Source: Cohnella phaseoli
Lineage (GTDB): Bacteria; Bacillota; Bacilli; Paenibacillales; Paenibacillaceae
DNA length: 64,000 nucleotides
NCBI RefSeq assembly: GCF_003386235.1
Contig: NZ_QRDZ01000032.1
Coordinates: 50,318 to 114,317 of the forward strand
Direction: 5' to 3'
Position numbers and translations under genes: made by a program. Below, piece after piece: positions 26,249 through 35,888 of this stretch (position 1 is the stretch's first letter; every line of letters begins with the position of its first letter). The notes below the pieces were generated by a model. It was given only the letters and a program-made list of their open reading frames with translations. It was not told the DNA's origin and did no database searches.

Positions 26249-26857
26249 TTACACGATGATTTCATAACACCCAATAATAATTAACAAGATACATCCTAGA
26301 AAATTGGAGTACTTTCCAATCCATGATTTCGCAACCCTACTCCCCAGTCGAATGCCAATGTCAACAGATAATAGGGAAAAAAGGCCAACCGAAATTGCAG
26401 TTAGTAATGGAGGAACCCCGCTGGCACCAGCACCTAAACTACTTGCAATGCAATTGATAGCGAGTGCAAAGCCTAGTGAAATCGATTCGGCCCATGATAT
26501 AACGCGGTCATTATTTTTATCGGTTTTGTCAGCCAAACAATCAGGTGCATTATTGTTGTCAATAAATTCAGCATTACCAACCAAGTTTTTGCCTGATACT
26601 ACGGCAGAGCGAATCCCCCAAATGCCAAGGAGTATGATAACAATACCTCCGGTTAAGTTACCCCAAAACGGAGAGACAAAGTGAGATAAAAACAATCCTG
26701 CGGACATTGCCAGATACGTAGCAGCCATGGATAACAAAGTAATGAGAATATTAGAAAGCAGTGGTACTTTAATTGAACGGGCTCCAAATGTTACGCCTAT
26801 TCCTAAATTGTCTATATTTGCAGCAATTCCGATAATGACAATAGAAAACCAGTGCAT
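26249..26857 (-). CDS. ytaF: YtaF-like sporulation membrane protein (MntP-type fold)
   Basis: The 202-residue protein has six hydrophobic helices and begins HWFSIVIIGIAANIDNLGIGVTFGARSI, with the paired N-x2-D-N-x-G motif repeated later as GFALAINCIASSLGAGASG. This internal duplication with polar residues in helices is typical of YtaF and its manganese exporter relatives (MntP). Bacillus YtaF is linked to sporulation. Metal transport is inferred only from the fold. Confidence 0.9.
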   Translation of the reverse strand: MHWFSIVIIGIAANIDNLGIGVTFGARSIKVPLLSNILITLLSMAATYLAMSAGLFLSHFVSPFWGNLTGGIVIILLGIWGIRSAVVSGKNLVGNAEFIDNNNAPDCLADKTDKNNDRVISWAESISLGFALAINCIASSLGAGASGVPPLLTAISVGLFSLLSVDIGIRLGSRVAKSWIGKYSNFLGCILLIIIGCYEIIV

Positions 26858-26961
26858 TTCTTTGCCCCCAATGCATTTATAACGGTTAAATTAACCTATG
26901 CATGAATTCGCCTAGATGATACAGGAGAGTCCTGGGGTTAACAAGTCGTACTCGAATCCTC

Positions 26962-27005
26962 AAAAAAACCAAACCCCCACCTTAATATCAAGATGAGGGG
27001 TTTGG
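26962..27005 (-). terminator. Terminator at the end of the second carbohydrate operon
   Basis: CCAAACCCC (26969-26977) pairs with GGGGTTTGG (26997-27005), and the stem is extended by CACCTT/AAGATG with one bulge. Seven T follow on the minus strand. It lies 26 bp after the large secreted protein gene. Confidence 0.88.
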
Positions 27006-27030
27006 ATCCAATTGCCACATCAATAATTCG

Positions 27031-30000
27031 TTATGGATACACGACGAAAGCATCGACATCCATGTAATAGTCCGTCGATGAAGCGTGCTTGTCGCTTCGT
27101 AAACGTAGCTCCAGCGTATGCGAGCCTGGAGTAAGCCCTTTAATCTCGAACAGAATCTGTTGCCTGCTCCATGTGCTCGAATACGTGTCCACCGTCCGTA
27201 CAAGCGTGCCGTCAATGTAGACGTCCGTGATGCCATGGTCAACATTGGTCCCGCCAATCCACTGCACACCCGTTCCTTGGAAGGTAAATTCCGCCTTGTC
27301 ACCCGGTGCATTCGTATAGTGGACGCTCTCATTCATATACCCAGCAGAAGTATTCGAAACCCACGATCCGGTATAAACGATCTCTGTTGCACTGTCATCC
27401 TTGCTCGTGTAAGGAATGCGTACAAAGGAATCCACATCGCTGAAATAGTCAGAAGAAGAAGCATTCTTATCGCTTCGAACCTCAATCCGGAGCGTATGTG
27501 TGCCATAGGAAAGTCCTCCTATGGCGAATAGAACCTGCTGCTTCTTCCATGTCGGCGAATAGGTATCGACCGTTTTTTTCCATAAGCCATCCATATAAAC
27601 GTCTGCTTTGCCGTGATCGTTATTCATAGAGCCGATCCACTCAATACCTGATCCAGTAAATTCGTACTCCATAGAAGAACCCGCTATATTGGAGTAATGC
27701 ACCGTATTCTGCTCATAGCCTGAAGACCGGTTCGAAATCCATCCTGCAGAGTAAGAGGCACTTGCAGAACGATCGTCTTCACGCGGATAGCTGCCTAAGG
27801 AAGCATACTTAAAGGCATCAATGTCCGTATAATAATCGGATGAGGATGCATTCTTATCGCTTCGCACCTGGACACGAATCGTATGCGTCCCTCTGCTTAG
27901 TCCCGTACGGGAATACAGAACCTGCTGCTTGTGCCACGAAGACGTATAGGTATCGACGGTACGATCGTAGACACCGTCTATATAAACATCCGCCTTACCA
28001 TGGTCATTATTGGTAGAGCCGATCCATTGCACGCCCGTTCCATTAAACTTAAATTCCGCATAACTGCCCGCAACCGTGGAGAAGTGAAAATTTTGCCTCC
28101 AATACCCATCGTTCGTATTATTCAGCCAGTTGCCCGAGTAAGACACTCGCCCCGTTGCGCTGTCATCGACCGGCGTCCATGCTTCAGGAGCAGCAGGCAG
28201 ATCGCCCGAGCTAACCAACTGAATATAGTCGAGATAGAGCGGTTGGCCACTGTCGCTCTCCGCCTGGAAAGCTATCGTATGTGTTCCCGCACTTAACGAA
28301 ATAGTCTCGACTTCCGTCTCCAGTTTTCGATAATACGTTGTGCCGAAGGATATATTTTTCAGCTTAGTCCCATCGACCTTCAACGCCACATTGCTTAGGG
28401 TCGAGTGCTGACCGTTGCCATAAGTATAACGCGTATATAGCTTGTACTCCCCTGTTTCTGGTACGTGAATATTAAAGGTTGTAGAGGAACCGGTTGCTTG
28501 CAGTCGAGCATAGCCCGATCCGCGATAATTAATCAGATCCGTGCTCCCGGATATCGCGCCTCCTCCAAGAGTCGCCGCCTCGCTTTGATAGACAGCCCCT
28601 TCCAAATCGGGATTATCCGTCTGCAGGAACGCGAATGCGGCATGGTCAACCATCAATTCCGGACTTGCGTCTCCAGAGTCAAGCTTTAGCGTGAAGCTAT
28701 TATTCCCCTCATTGAGATAATAGACTCGGGCATCCTCGGTCCATGACCCCCAGAACTGCTCAGTACTCGTTACCGGAGCACGCGTCTGCTTGACACCGTT
28801 CACATAAACGCTAATTTGCCCTTCGCTCGAATTCGTGTTGGCATATTTGAAGCTTATAATGTGATAACCCGATTGAACGGCATTCAATTGGAATGTAACG
28901 CCATCCCCCACATTCGTAAATCCGGTGCGGTAACCTCCGCCGGTATAGCCGGATTTTATCGAAGCGGTCATGACACCGCCAAGTGCCGTCGCATTCTCAG
29001 CCTCAATCGTTGTTTTGGGCGATTGAGTAAGATAAATCGGCATATAATGAAACTCGTACGTGCTTGGCTGCGTCATGGCATCGCCCGATGCGAACGCCCA
29101 CATCTTCTGCCCATTGTTGCGCTGATACGCTTGAGTGACTGCAAAATGCGTCAACCCGGCTGTCGTGACCTTCGTAAACTGATGATCATACACCTTTGTC
29201 CATGGTCCCCACGGATGCGGCGCTTCAAGCACCCAGAAAGGAGAAGGCGTCTGATCCCACGACATCATGCTCGTCATGACATAACGCTGTAATGCCGCAT
29301 TATAGACAGGCCAGCCAAAAGCCAGCTTTCCAACGTCGGTATATATCGGAGTTACATCGTCGACGTTGGCAGACCAATTCAAGGCAAGAGAACCATCCCC
29401 GCCGATCCCGCCCTTGTAAAATTCAAACTTCGTTGCGTCAAGCGATGGCAGATCCGTTCGCTTCACCCTCATTAAGTAGTAATGGTCGCGGTAATAAATG
29501 TGGTAGGGATTGACTATCGTGGCGGAGTCATCTCCGCCAGATGGCGACAGCATGTAGACATATTCATCGGAACCGTCCACTGCCGGCGATGGAGCGATAC
29601 CGCCGGGACCATATTGATAGAAGCTAGGCCAGCCGAACTTCGTGCCGAGTAAAGCGGCAGAATTCGCGCTGGTCGTCCACGTCAAACCGCCGTCCGTTGA
29701 TTTGCGGAGCACCGGATTGTGGAAGGCCACTATGCCGTTGGGCGGAGCGAAGCTCCAAATATAGAGAACGCCGTCAACTTCATAAGGAGAAGAATGGTAG
29801 CCGTCAGCCGGATTATCTACTGTGAGCTCGCCGTCCACGTAATCGCTTCCGCGAAAAGCCGACGGATCCTCCGGTACGCCTTGCAGACGGAACATGCGAG
29901 AGTTAAGGAAGCTACGCATACCATAATCGCCGTCCCATATCCCGATGCCGTCGTCATGCTGTCCAAGCACAGTGCCGTCAGCAGTTACAGTCGCGCTCCA

Positions 30001-30210
30001 TGTATCCCCCATACTTCTTAAGCCGGCTTGCGAATCATAGTAATGAACGTCTCCATAGGCTACCATCGTGATAGGTTGTTCCTGCTGCTGGGCAGCCGAC
30101 TTGTCCGGTGAGACAGGCCATAACGAAATCGTAAGAACGACAACCAATGCTAGCTTGCATAACCGCTTAAGTGACCGGACGGGGTGAACACTTTCATTGA
30201 TGTTCAACAT
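27031..30210 (-). CDS. Very large secreted protein: DUF4185-like catalytic-type domain, two CBMs and three C-terminal repeats
   Basis: The 1059-residue protein has a signal peptide (about 14-42, ending KSAAQ). Residues about 45-400 resemble a five-bladed propeller domain of the DUF4185 type (MGDTWSATVTADGTV near the start). Two CBM6/CBM35-like sandwiches follow at about 400-530 (IEAENATALGG) and 540-670 (SEAATLGGGAI). The last 380 residues are three copies of a module of about 120 residues, each with DDSAT or DRSAS, YSxxWxxNxSxGY, GTGVQWIGSTN, DHGKADVYIDG, VDTYxSxWxxQ, and RSDKNASSSDYYxDxDAF. The modules probably bind polysaccharide. The gene ends the importer operon, so the protein likely prepares substrate outside the cell. 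Confidence 0.85.
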   Translation of the reverse strand: MLNINESVHPVRSLKRLCKLALVVVLTISLWPVSPDKSAAQQQEQPITMVAYGDVHYYDSQAGLRSMGDTWSATVTADGTVLGQHDDGIGIWDGDYGMRSFLNSRMFRLQGVPEDPSAFRGSDYVDGELTVDNPADGYHSSPYEVDGVLYIWSFAPPNGIVAFHNPVLRKSTDGGLTWTTSANSAALLGTKFGWPSFYQYGPGGIAPSPAVDGSDEYVYMLSPSGGDDSATIVNPYHIYYRDHYYLMRVKRTDLPSLDATKFEFYKGGIGGDGSLALNWSANVDDVTPIYTDVGKLAFGWPVYNAALQRYVMTSMMSWDQTPSPFWVLEAPHPWGPWTKVYDHQFTKVTTAGLTHFAVTQAYQRNNGQKMWAFASGDAMTQPSTYEFHYMPIYLTQSPKTTIEAENATALGGVMTASIKSGYTGGGYRTGFTNVGDGVTFQLNAVQSGYHIISFKYANTNSSEGQISVYVNGVKQTRAPVTSTEQFWGSWTEDARVYYLNEGNNSFTLKLDSGDASPELMVDHAAFAFLQTDNPDLEGAVYQSEAATLGGGAISGSTDLINYRGSGYARLQATGSSTTFNIHVPETGEYKLYTRYTYGNGQHSTLSNVALKVDGTKLKNISFGTTYYRKLETEVETISLSAGTHTIAFQAESDSGQPLYLDYIQLVSSGDLPAAPEAWTPVDDSATGRVSYSGNWLNNTNDGYWRQNFHFSTVAGSYAEFKFNGTGVQWIGSTNNDHGKADVYIDGVYDRTVDTYTSSWHKQQVLYSRTGLSRGTHTIRVQVRSDKNASSSDYYTDIDAFKYASLGSYPREDDRSASASYSAGWISNRSSGYEQNTVHYSNIAGSSMEYEFTGSGIEWIGSMNNDHGKADVYMDGLWKKTVDTYSPTWKKQQVLFAIGGLSYGTHTLRIEVRSDKNASSSDYFSDVDSFVRIPYTSKDDSATEIVYTGSWVSNTSAGYMNESVHYTNAPGDKAEFTFQGTGVQWIGGTNVDHGITDVYIDGTLVRTVDTYSSTWSRQQILFEIKGLTPGSHTLELRLRSDKHASSTDYYMDVDAFVVYP

Positions 30211-30284
30211 AGGATAAACCCTCCCTGAATCAAATAAATGCTAAATTGGCCGCCTTCCCGATAATCGGGCAGCAGTCAGGATAT

Positions 30285-32408
30285 CTACCGCTCCACCAAG
30301 ACCATAAATGTCCGTGGGGATAGCGTCTCCACTCCGTTCGATTCTGCTCCGCCTGCCTGCTGCAACATATACCGGTCGAATGTCCGACACGGTTCACCAT
30401 CGTTGACTGCGTCTAGGCCTACTCGCACACGCAGGTACTCCTTGCTTTGATTGCCCAGCACAATGGCACGTTTGCCGTTGCCTCGATGGACGAATACCGT
30501 TGAGAGCAGCTCACCCTCGCCCTGCAAACGCTCGATCTGTAAACCGATCGTATCGCGGAAGATTCCTTCCCATAAATACTCTCGAAGCGAGCGCCGTAAT
30601 TCGTTAGCTGCCTGACCATACGCAACCGTGTCAGGAATATCGGATAGCCGCCCCTTAAAGTTGTACGGCTCGTAGTTTAGTACATACCCATAAGCGATGC
30701 ACTGATGCACCATCTCCCTGTCGTCCCAACCAGTCAAACAGGTTGCCATCATCATATCCGGATCCATGAACTTCCATGCCGGCGTGTGGCTCTTCTCCCA
30801 GCCCGACCAGCCGTCATTCGTTCTCACGTAGTTGACGCCATAAAAAGGAGTCAGATAGTCGTTCGGCCCTTCTCCCGCCATAAGATATTGAGGATTGGCT
30901 TCTATCGCCATCGCGCGGAATTCACGGGCAAGCTCCACCGAACCGGCGGAATTGCATGCACCGTAACGGTGTCCGTGCGCTCCGCTGAAGCAGAGTAGAC
31001 GATCGTCGCTCGTTAACTCGTCATATAGCATCCCGCTAGAGCCCAGCTCCAATATTTTGGCAAATTCTCTCTTGGCGATATCCCGAAGCGAAGCGGACGA
31101 ATGGCAGAGCATCGCACCTGTGCGGCGGCCAGCACCGTTAAGTTGTTGAACAACCGTCTGGTAGGCGTAGCCTTGGAAATAGACATCGTCCCCATACATA
31201 TCCTTCATCGTCAGAGGCTGCAATTCTTCGCGGAACCCCAATGTCGTGCGATCGGCCCACTTAAATTTGCACATGAGCAGTACGCGAATACCGACATCCT
31301 GCTCAATAACCCTGATCATCTCCCGAAATTGTTCATGTGATCCTAGTAGCGGATTGACGTCCTGATACGGCTCATCGCCATCCTGTCCTCCGCGTGTCCA
31401 GCCGATCAGCTGCAATACCCCGACTCCATTTACCTTCGCTTCCCGTGCCACGGTAATGATATCGTCTAATGTATAACGATCGCAGCCCTCTGGCGAGTCC
31501 ACATGCAGCGTCATCCATGCATCGATGCCGCTCACCCATGACGGTCGTAGATATTGCTCTGCATCACTCGAACGCCAACTCGCATAAGTCTGAATGCCTT
31601 CGTGCCATGATCCGGCGTACATCCGCAAGACCATGGGCGGCAACGTTACCGTTTCTCCTGCTTCCACGAACGGCAAGCGAATGGCGCTGACCGTAAAGCC
31701 GGCAGGCTTGCCGCCAATCTCATCGCTATCCGCTATCCGATTATGCAGACTGTCCGCATACCCTGGTTTAAACTCATGCAGGAAGCTGACCACACTAGGA
31801 TGATTGCTATGCTGGCCTATATAGATCCCTTCACTCTCCGCCTGTAGCAGGACGAACGGCAAAATAGATCCGTTATCCGGCGATGTCGTCAGGAAGCCAG
31901 GATAATCCGAGCCCCAATATCCGATCTGATTCGTCATGTTAGGCCCAAGCTCTACCTCCTTGAAGCCACCGACCATCGTAACCGACAAAGAACGGAGTGG
32001 ATTTCCTCCACGCGGTTCTCTCAAGCCGCCAAGATAGGGCATCCATACCTCCTCAATCCGATATGGAGATCCGTTACGCAACATCAGATCAAAGGAGACA
32101 GCATCTCCTGCGAGTCGAATCGTCAGCTCTGCATCAATATCAAGTATCCCTGACTTGTCGCCCATAAGGCCCTCCCACGTCAATCGAAGTGCGTTGCCAT
32201 CTATACGTTCCGCACTCGTCAAAGCTTGCTTCTCAGGCAGCACTCGGTTGTTACGGTGGCGTTCAATGGGCACGAGCATCCGAAGACCTCCTGCCAGCTT
32301 GGGCTGACGAATAACCTGCCATCCCGTCAATTTGTTACGAAGGCCGGTCAATGCTCCCGTACCTGAATCGAAGAACAATTCTATTTCGTTATTTTCAAGA
32401 AAAATCAT
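30285..32408 (-). CDS. DUF6259-like intracellular glycoside hydrolase
   Basis: The 707-residue protein has no signal peptide. It begins with a beta-sandwich (LENNEIELFFDSGTGALTGLRNKLTGW), typical of the N-terminal domain of GH36/GH66-like and DUF6259 enzymes, then a TIM-barrel region from about 290 (WMTLHVDSPEGCDRYTL, VNGVGVLQLIGWTRGGQDGDEP, GSSGMLYDELTSDDRLLCF, AGEGPNDYLTPFYGVNYVR) and a C-terminal beta domain. Asp in MLYDELTS and Glu in AGEGPND are possible catalytic acids. ATG 32408 starts the beta domain cleanly; the frame also reads up to 32459 over the permease stop. It probably cuts the imported oligosaccharide. Confidence 0.82.
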   Translation of the reverse strand: MIFLENNEIELFFDSGTGALTGLRNKLTGWQVIRQPKLAGGLRMLVPIERHRNNRVLPEKQALTSAERIDGNALRLTWEGLMGDKSGILDIDAELTIRLAGDAVSFDLMLRNGSPYRIEEVWMPYLGGLREPRGGNPLRSLSVTMVGGFKEVELGPNMTNQIGYWGSDYPGFLTTSPDNGSILPFVLLQAESEGIYIGQHSNHPSVVSFLHEFKPGYADSLHNRIADSDEIGGKPAGFTVSAIRLPFVEAGETVTLPPMVLRMYAGSWHEGIQTYASWRSSDAEQYLRPSWVSGIDAWMTLHVDSPEGCDRYTLDDIITVAREAKVNGVGVLQLIGWTRGGQDGDEPYQDVNPLLGSHEQFREMIRVIEQDVGIRVLLMCKFKWADRTTLGFREELQPLTMKDMYGDDVYFQGYAYQTVVQQLNGAGRRTGAMLCHSSASLRDIAKREFAKILELGSSGMLYDELTSDDRLLCFSGAHGHRYGACNSAGSVELAREFRAMAIEANPQYLMAGEGPNDYLTPFYGVNYVRTNDGWSGWEKSHTPAWKFMDPDMMMATCLTGWDDREMVHQCIAYGYVLNYEPYNFKGRLSDIPDTVAYGQAANELRRSLREYLWEGIFRDTIGLQIERLQGEGELLSTVFVHRGNGKRAIVLGNQSKEYLRVRVGLDAVNDGEPCRTFDRYMLQQAGGAESNGVETLSPRTFMVLVER

Positions 32409-32455
32409 CGTACAATCGTTACTCCTTCCGTTCCTTTGACTATACCTCGGTTGCA

Positions 32456-33292
32456 TCACCCTTTAAGGGCTCCGGAAGTCAAACCGCTAATGAATTGGCG
32501 TTGAAATAGGATAAACATAAGCACAAGCGGCATCGTCGTAATGGTCAACGCCGCGAATAGTTTGTTAAAGTCCATTAGCCCCCACTGACCTTTGAAGCTC
32601 GTCAAAGCAAGCGTTACCGTCCGCAAGTCAGGATTGTTCAATACCGTCAGCGCTAGCGGGAATTCGTTCCAGATGTTCATGAACTGGAAGATGACCACCG
32701 TAGCAAGGCCCGGTCGTGACAGAGGAAACAGAATGGACACAATCAGACGCAGTCGACTGCAACCATCAATAGCTGCGCTCTCCTCTAGTTCGAACGGGAT
32801 TGTCCTCAGAAATGCGGTCATTAGAAAGATACTGATCGGCAATCCTGCCGCAATATAAGGCAAGATGAGGCCAAGATGACTGTTATTAATGCCGAACAAT
32901 ACATCGATGCGATAGAGCGGAATGAGTATAATTTGCAGCGGAAGCAGCATCGTGGAGACGAACAACATCATGAGAAAGCCGCGTCCTGCAAACCTCATTC
33001 GCGCCAGCGCATAGGAAGCCAAATAGCAAAAAGCAACGATCAGCAGCAAGCTGATAAAAGTAATAAACAACGTATTGTATAACGCCGTACCGATCTGTCC
33101 GACTTTCCAAGCGGACTGGAAGTTATCCCAATTCCACTGATCGGGGATAATACGCCATGGAGAAGCATACATACCCTGCAAATCCCCAAGTGACAGACGA
33201 ATCATCCACAACAAGGGATAAAGCACTGTAATCGAATAGAGCGAGAGCAACAGTATGCGAAGGACCGCTGTCCCGCGTGCGACGCTTGCCAT
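32456..33292 (-). CDS. Carbohydrate ABC transporter permease (MalG-like)
   Basis: The 278-residue protein has about six membrane helices and the EAA loop FELEESAAIDGCSRLRLIVSILFPLSRPGL. Start ATG 33292 (MASVARGT) is preceded by AAGGAGG; the longer frame to 33442 overlaps the partner permease. It is the second membrane subunit of the CUT1 sugar importer, 22 bp after its partner, and is followed directly by the hydrolase gene. As in the first importer, no ATPase gene is in the operon. Confidence 0.94.
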   Translation of the reverse strand: MASVARGTAVLRILLLSLYSITVLYPLLWMIRLSLGDLQGMYASPWRIIPDQWNWDNFQSAWKVGQIGTALYNTLFITFISLLLIVAFCYLASYALARMRFAGRGFLMMLFVSTMLLPLQIILIPLYRIDVLFGINNSHLGLILPYIAAGLPISIFLMTAFLRTIPFELEESAAIDGCSRLRLIVSILFPLSRPGLATVVIFQFMNIWNEFPLALTVLNNPDLRTVTLALTSFKGQWGLMDFNKLFAALTITTMPLVLMFILFQRQFISGLTSGALKG

Positions 33293-33314
33293 TGAATGTA
33301 TGCCTCCTTGTCTG

Positions 33315-34202
33315 CTAGGCCCGTTCGGAGCGATTAACGATTCGGATATGAATCGCGCTAATAATGACGATAATGACGAACAAGGCAAAGGCGATGGAAG
33401 TCCCGTAGCCATAATCGCTCGATGAGCCGAATGCCTTGTCATACATCATCGTGAGCAGCACCGATGTACTCTTGTATGGCCCGCCCTGCGTCATTGTATA
33501 GACGATATCGAATACATTAAACGCGCCCATCGCGGCAATCGTCACATTAAGCAGCAGCGTCGGACGCATGAGCGGAACCGTTACATGCCACAGGCTCCGC
33601 CAGCGGGCTGCCCCGTCCACCGATGCCGCTTCGTAAATATCCTTCGGAATGCCTTGCAGACCGGCGAGAAAAATAATGGCGTGATAGCCTGTCCATTTCC
33701 ACACATCGACCATCATAAGAGCGATTAATGCATAATGAGGCGATCCGAGCCACTGAATCGGATTCATCTCTTCATTCAGACCGAGCCACCCTAACATGAC
33801 ATTCATAAGCCCGAAGTTGGGATTAAAAATCCACTGCCAGAGAATACCGACGACGACGAACGATAGAACGACCGGTATGAACATGATGGTTCGGAACAGG
33901 GTTACTCCGCGGAATGCGCCGTGAAGCAACAGTGCAAGTACGAACGACAGCACGATCTTCACCAGGACCGTTCCGAAGGCATATTGAACGTTATGACTCA
34001 AAGCAGCGTAAAACTCCGGATCGCTGAACAGCCTCGTGTAATTGCGTAAGCCGACAAAGCTCATAGGACCGAACCCGTTCCACTTGCTGAGCGAGATCAT
34101 GAATTCGTAGCCAAGCGGAATAAGAATAAATACGGAGAACAGCACAAGCGCCGGCAGTAGCAACAGGTATGCCGCCAACGTATTGCGGACGGATTTGGAC
34201 AT
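33315..34202 (-). CDS. Carbohydrate ABC transporter permease (MalF-like)
   Basis: The 295-residue inner-membrane protein starts LAAYLLLLPALVLFSVFILIPLGY, a common MalF/UgpA N-terminus, and has the EAA loop DIYEAASVDGAARWRSLWHVTVPLMRP near residue 200. It is preceded by AGGAGG and lies 61 bp after the solute-binding gene. It forms the channel with the MalG-like subunit. Confidence 0.95.
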   Translation of the reverse strand: MSKSVRNTLAAYLLLLPALVLFSVFILIPLGYEFMISLSKWNGFGPMSFVGLRNYTRLFSDPEFYAALSHNVQYAFGTVLVKIVLSFVLALLLHGAFRGVTLFRTIMFIPVVLSFVVVGILWQWIFNPNFGLMNVMLGWLGLNEEMNPIQWLGSPHYALIALMMVDVWKWTGYHAIIFLAGLQGIPKDIYEAASVDGAARWRSLWHVTVPLMRPTLLLNVTIAAMGAFNVFDIVYTMTQGGPYKSTSVLLTMMYDKAFGSSSDYGYGTSIAFALFVIIVIISAIHIRIVNRSERA

Positions 34203-34263
34203 GAGTCAGCCTCCTGCGGTGGGGATGACGAGCCCGCAAGCAAGCTCATCATCCCCAATTGCA

Positions 34264-35622
34264 TTATTTCGTTCCGTTAAAGTCGTAACCATTCTTAACC
34301 AGCCCATCGAATACATCTTGAATTTTCTCCATCGCTTCTTGGGCGCTGCTCGCCTCGCCAACGACGGCTTGAATTTGGAATTGAAACTCCTGAACGACTT
34401 CCTGTGGCCAGAACCAGTCCAGGAACGTTGCAGTTACAGGAAGGTGCTCAGCCTGCAATTGCTTCACGAGCGGGTCATCCTTGACGGCCGAGTTCTTGTT
34501 CGATGGTAGGGCGACACCGCTATCCACACTGTTGTACAGAGCATTGACCTTATCTGAAGTCATGTACTCAATAAACTTAATGGCCAGGTCCCGGCGTTCA
34601 GGCGCTACTTCGGCGTACAACCCGATGCCGTCTCCTCCGGAGCCGGTCATTTCTGCCTTTACACCCGACTTGATGATCGGGAACAACGTAACGCCAAGTT
34701 TATCTCCTAGCTGTTGCTCGAAATTACCCAGTTCCCAAGTTCCGCCGTAGAACATCGCAGCCTTGCCCGATGCGAACAATGCTTTACCTGCATCGGAATC
34801 CGCTCCGTTAACACCTGGTTGGAATATCCCGTCCTTGCCGAATTGTGCTAGCGCCTCCATTGCTGCTACGTAAGCTGGATCCGTGAATTTGGCATTCCCT
34901 TGCAGCGTCTCGTAGGTAAGCTGCAGAGAGTTGTTGTCCGAAGTCTGTGCGAGAGTCTCGAAGTACCACATTGGATACATGAATTTGCTCGCGCCACCGA
35001 AGGCAATTCCGTGAATGCCGTTCTCTTTGAGCTTGCTTGTTACTTCCACGAGCTCCTCATAAGTCTTGGGCACAGAGAGCCCATACTGTTCGAATATTGC
35101 CTTGTTATAGAAGACTGCGCTCGTCGTCGCAGCGTTCCAAGGGAGTGCATACAACTTGCCGCTATAGGTGTAAGCGTCAAGAGCACTCTGATTGAACCGG
35201 CTTGTCGGATCAGAGATTGCACCGGACAATTCAGCCAGCATCCCTCTGCTATACAGCGAACGGACATATTGACCGTTCGTCATAATCACATCGATTGGAT
35301 CCCCGGCGGTAGCCGATACAGTAAGCTTCTGCAGGAAATCGGCCGACTTCGTGGTCACGAATTGAAGCTCGGCGTTGTTCTCCGCCTTAAAATCCGCGAA
35401 CAACGTTTCAACCTTAGCCGGATCGGACAACGTATTCGTATCGTCGTAGGCATAGACGGTTAGCTTCTGCTTCTCTCCAGACGGTTGCGTCGCGCTTGAA
35501 GACGAAGAGGACGATGAGGCGACATTGGAACTGGACTTATCTTTATTATTGCTGCCGCAGGCAGCAATAACGGAGACTACAACTAACATCAATAAAAGTG
35601 CAAACGATTTTGTACTTTTCAT
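34264..35622 (-). CDS. Sugar-binding lipoprotein of the second importer
   Basis: The 452-residue protein begins with a lipoprotein signal (hydrophobic core, then VIAACGSN; Cys22 is the anchor), a Ser-rich linker, and a type 1 extracellular solute-binding domain (LTVYAYDDTN, NAATTSAVFYNKAIFEQYGL, GKAAMFYGGTWELGNF, KFIEYMTSDK). ATG 35622 follows GGAGGGG; the open frame to 35718 is not translated in my reading. It is the first gene of the operon that ends at 27031, and is divergent from the AraC gene at 35889. The ligand is unknown. Confidence 0.94.
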   Translation of the reverse strand: MKSTKSFALLLMLVVVSVIAACGSNNKDKSSSNVASSSSSSSSATQPSGEKQKLTVYAYDDTNTLSDPAKVETLFADFKAENNAELQFVTTKSADFLQKLTVSATAGDPIDVIMTNGQYVRSLYSRGMLAELSGAISDPTSRFNQSALDAYTYSGKLYALPWNAATTSAVFYNKAIFEQYGLSVPKTYEELVEVTSKLKENGIHGIAFGGASKFMYPMWYFETLAQTSDNNSLQLTYETLQGNAKFTDPAYVAAMEALAQFGKDGIFQPGVNGADSDAGKALFASGKAAMFYGGTWELGNFEQQLGDKLGVTLFPIIKSGVKAEMTGSGGDGIGLYAEVAPERRDLAIKFIEYMTSDKVNALYNSVDSGVALPSNKNSAVKDDPLVKQLQAEHLPVTATFLDWFWPQEVVQEFQFQIQAVVGEASSAQEAMEKIQDVFDGLVKNGYDFNGTK

Positions 35623-35888
35623 TTGGTGTACCCCTCCATATAGTCTCTGATACTTGTCTTCATACGATAGTTGGCTCATAGTTTCGGAAGCAGGCGACCG
35701 GTAGCCTTGCCTCTCCAATGGTTTGACAGCGCTATCATTGCAGTGTACGTTTTCATAGTAACAAGGTCGATAGAATAAAGTAACCTCGAATCTTGTTCTA
35801 ATAACTCAATAATCCTGCTTACAGTATTTTGACAATGTGTGCTAAGATAATTCAAAAATAAGGAATAGTTAGCCAGGAGGCGAACACG

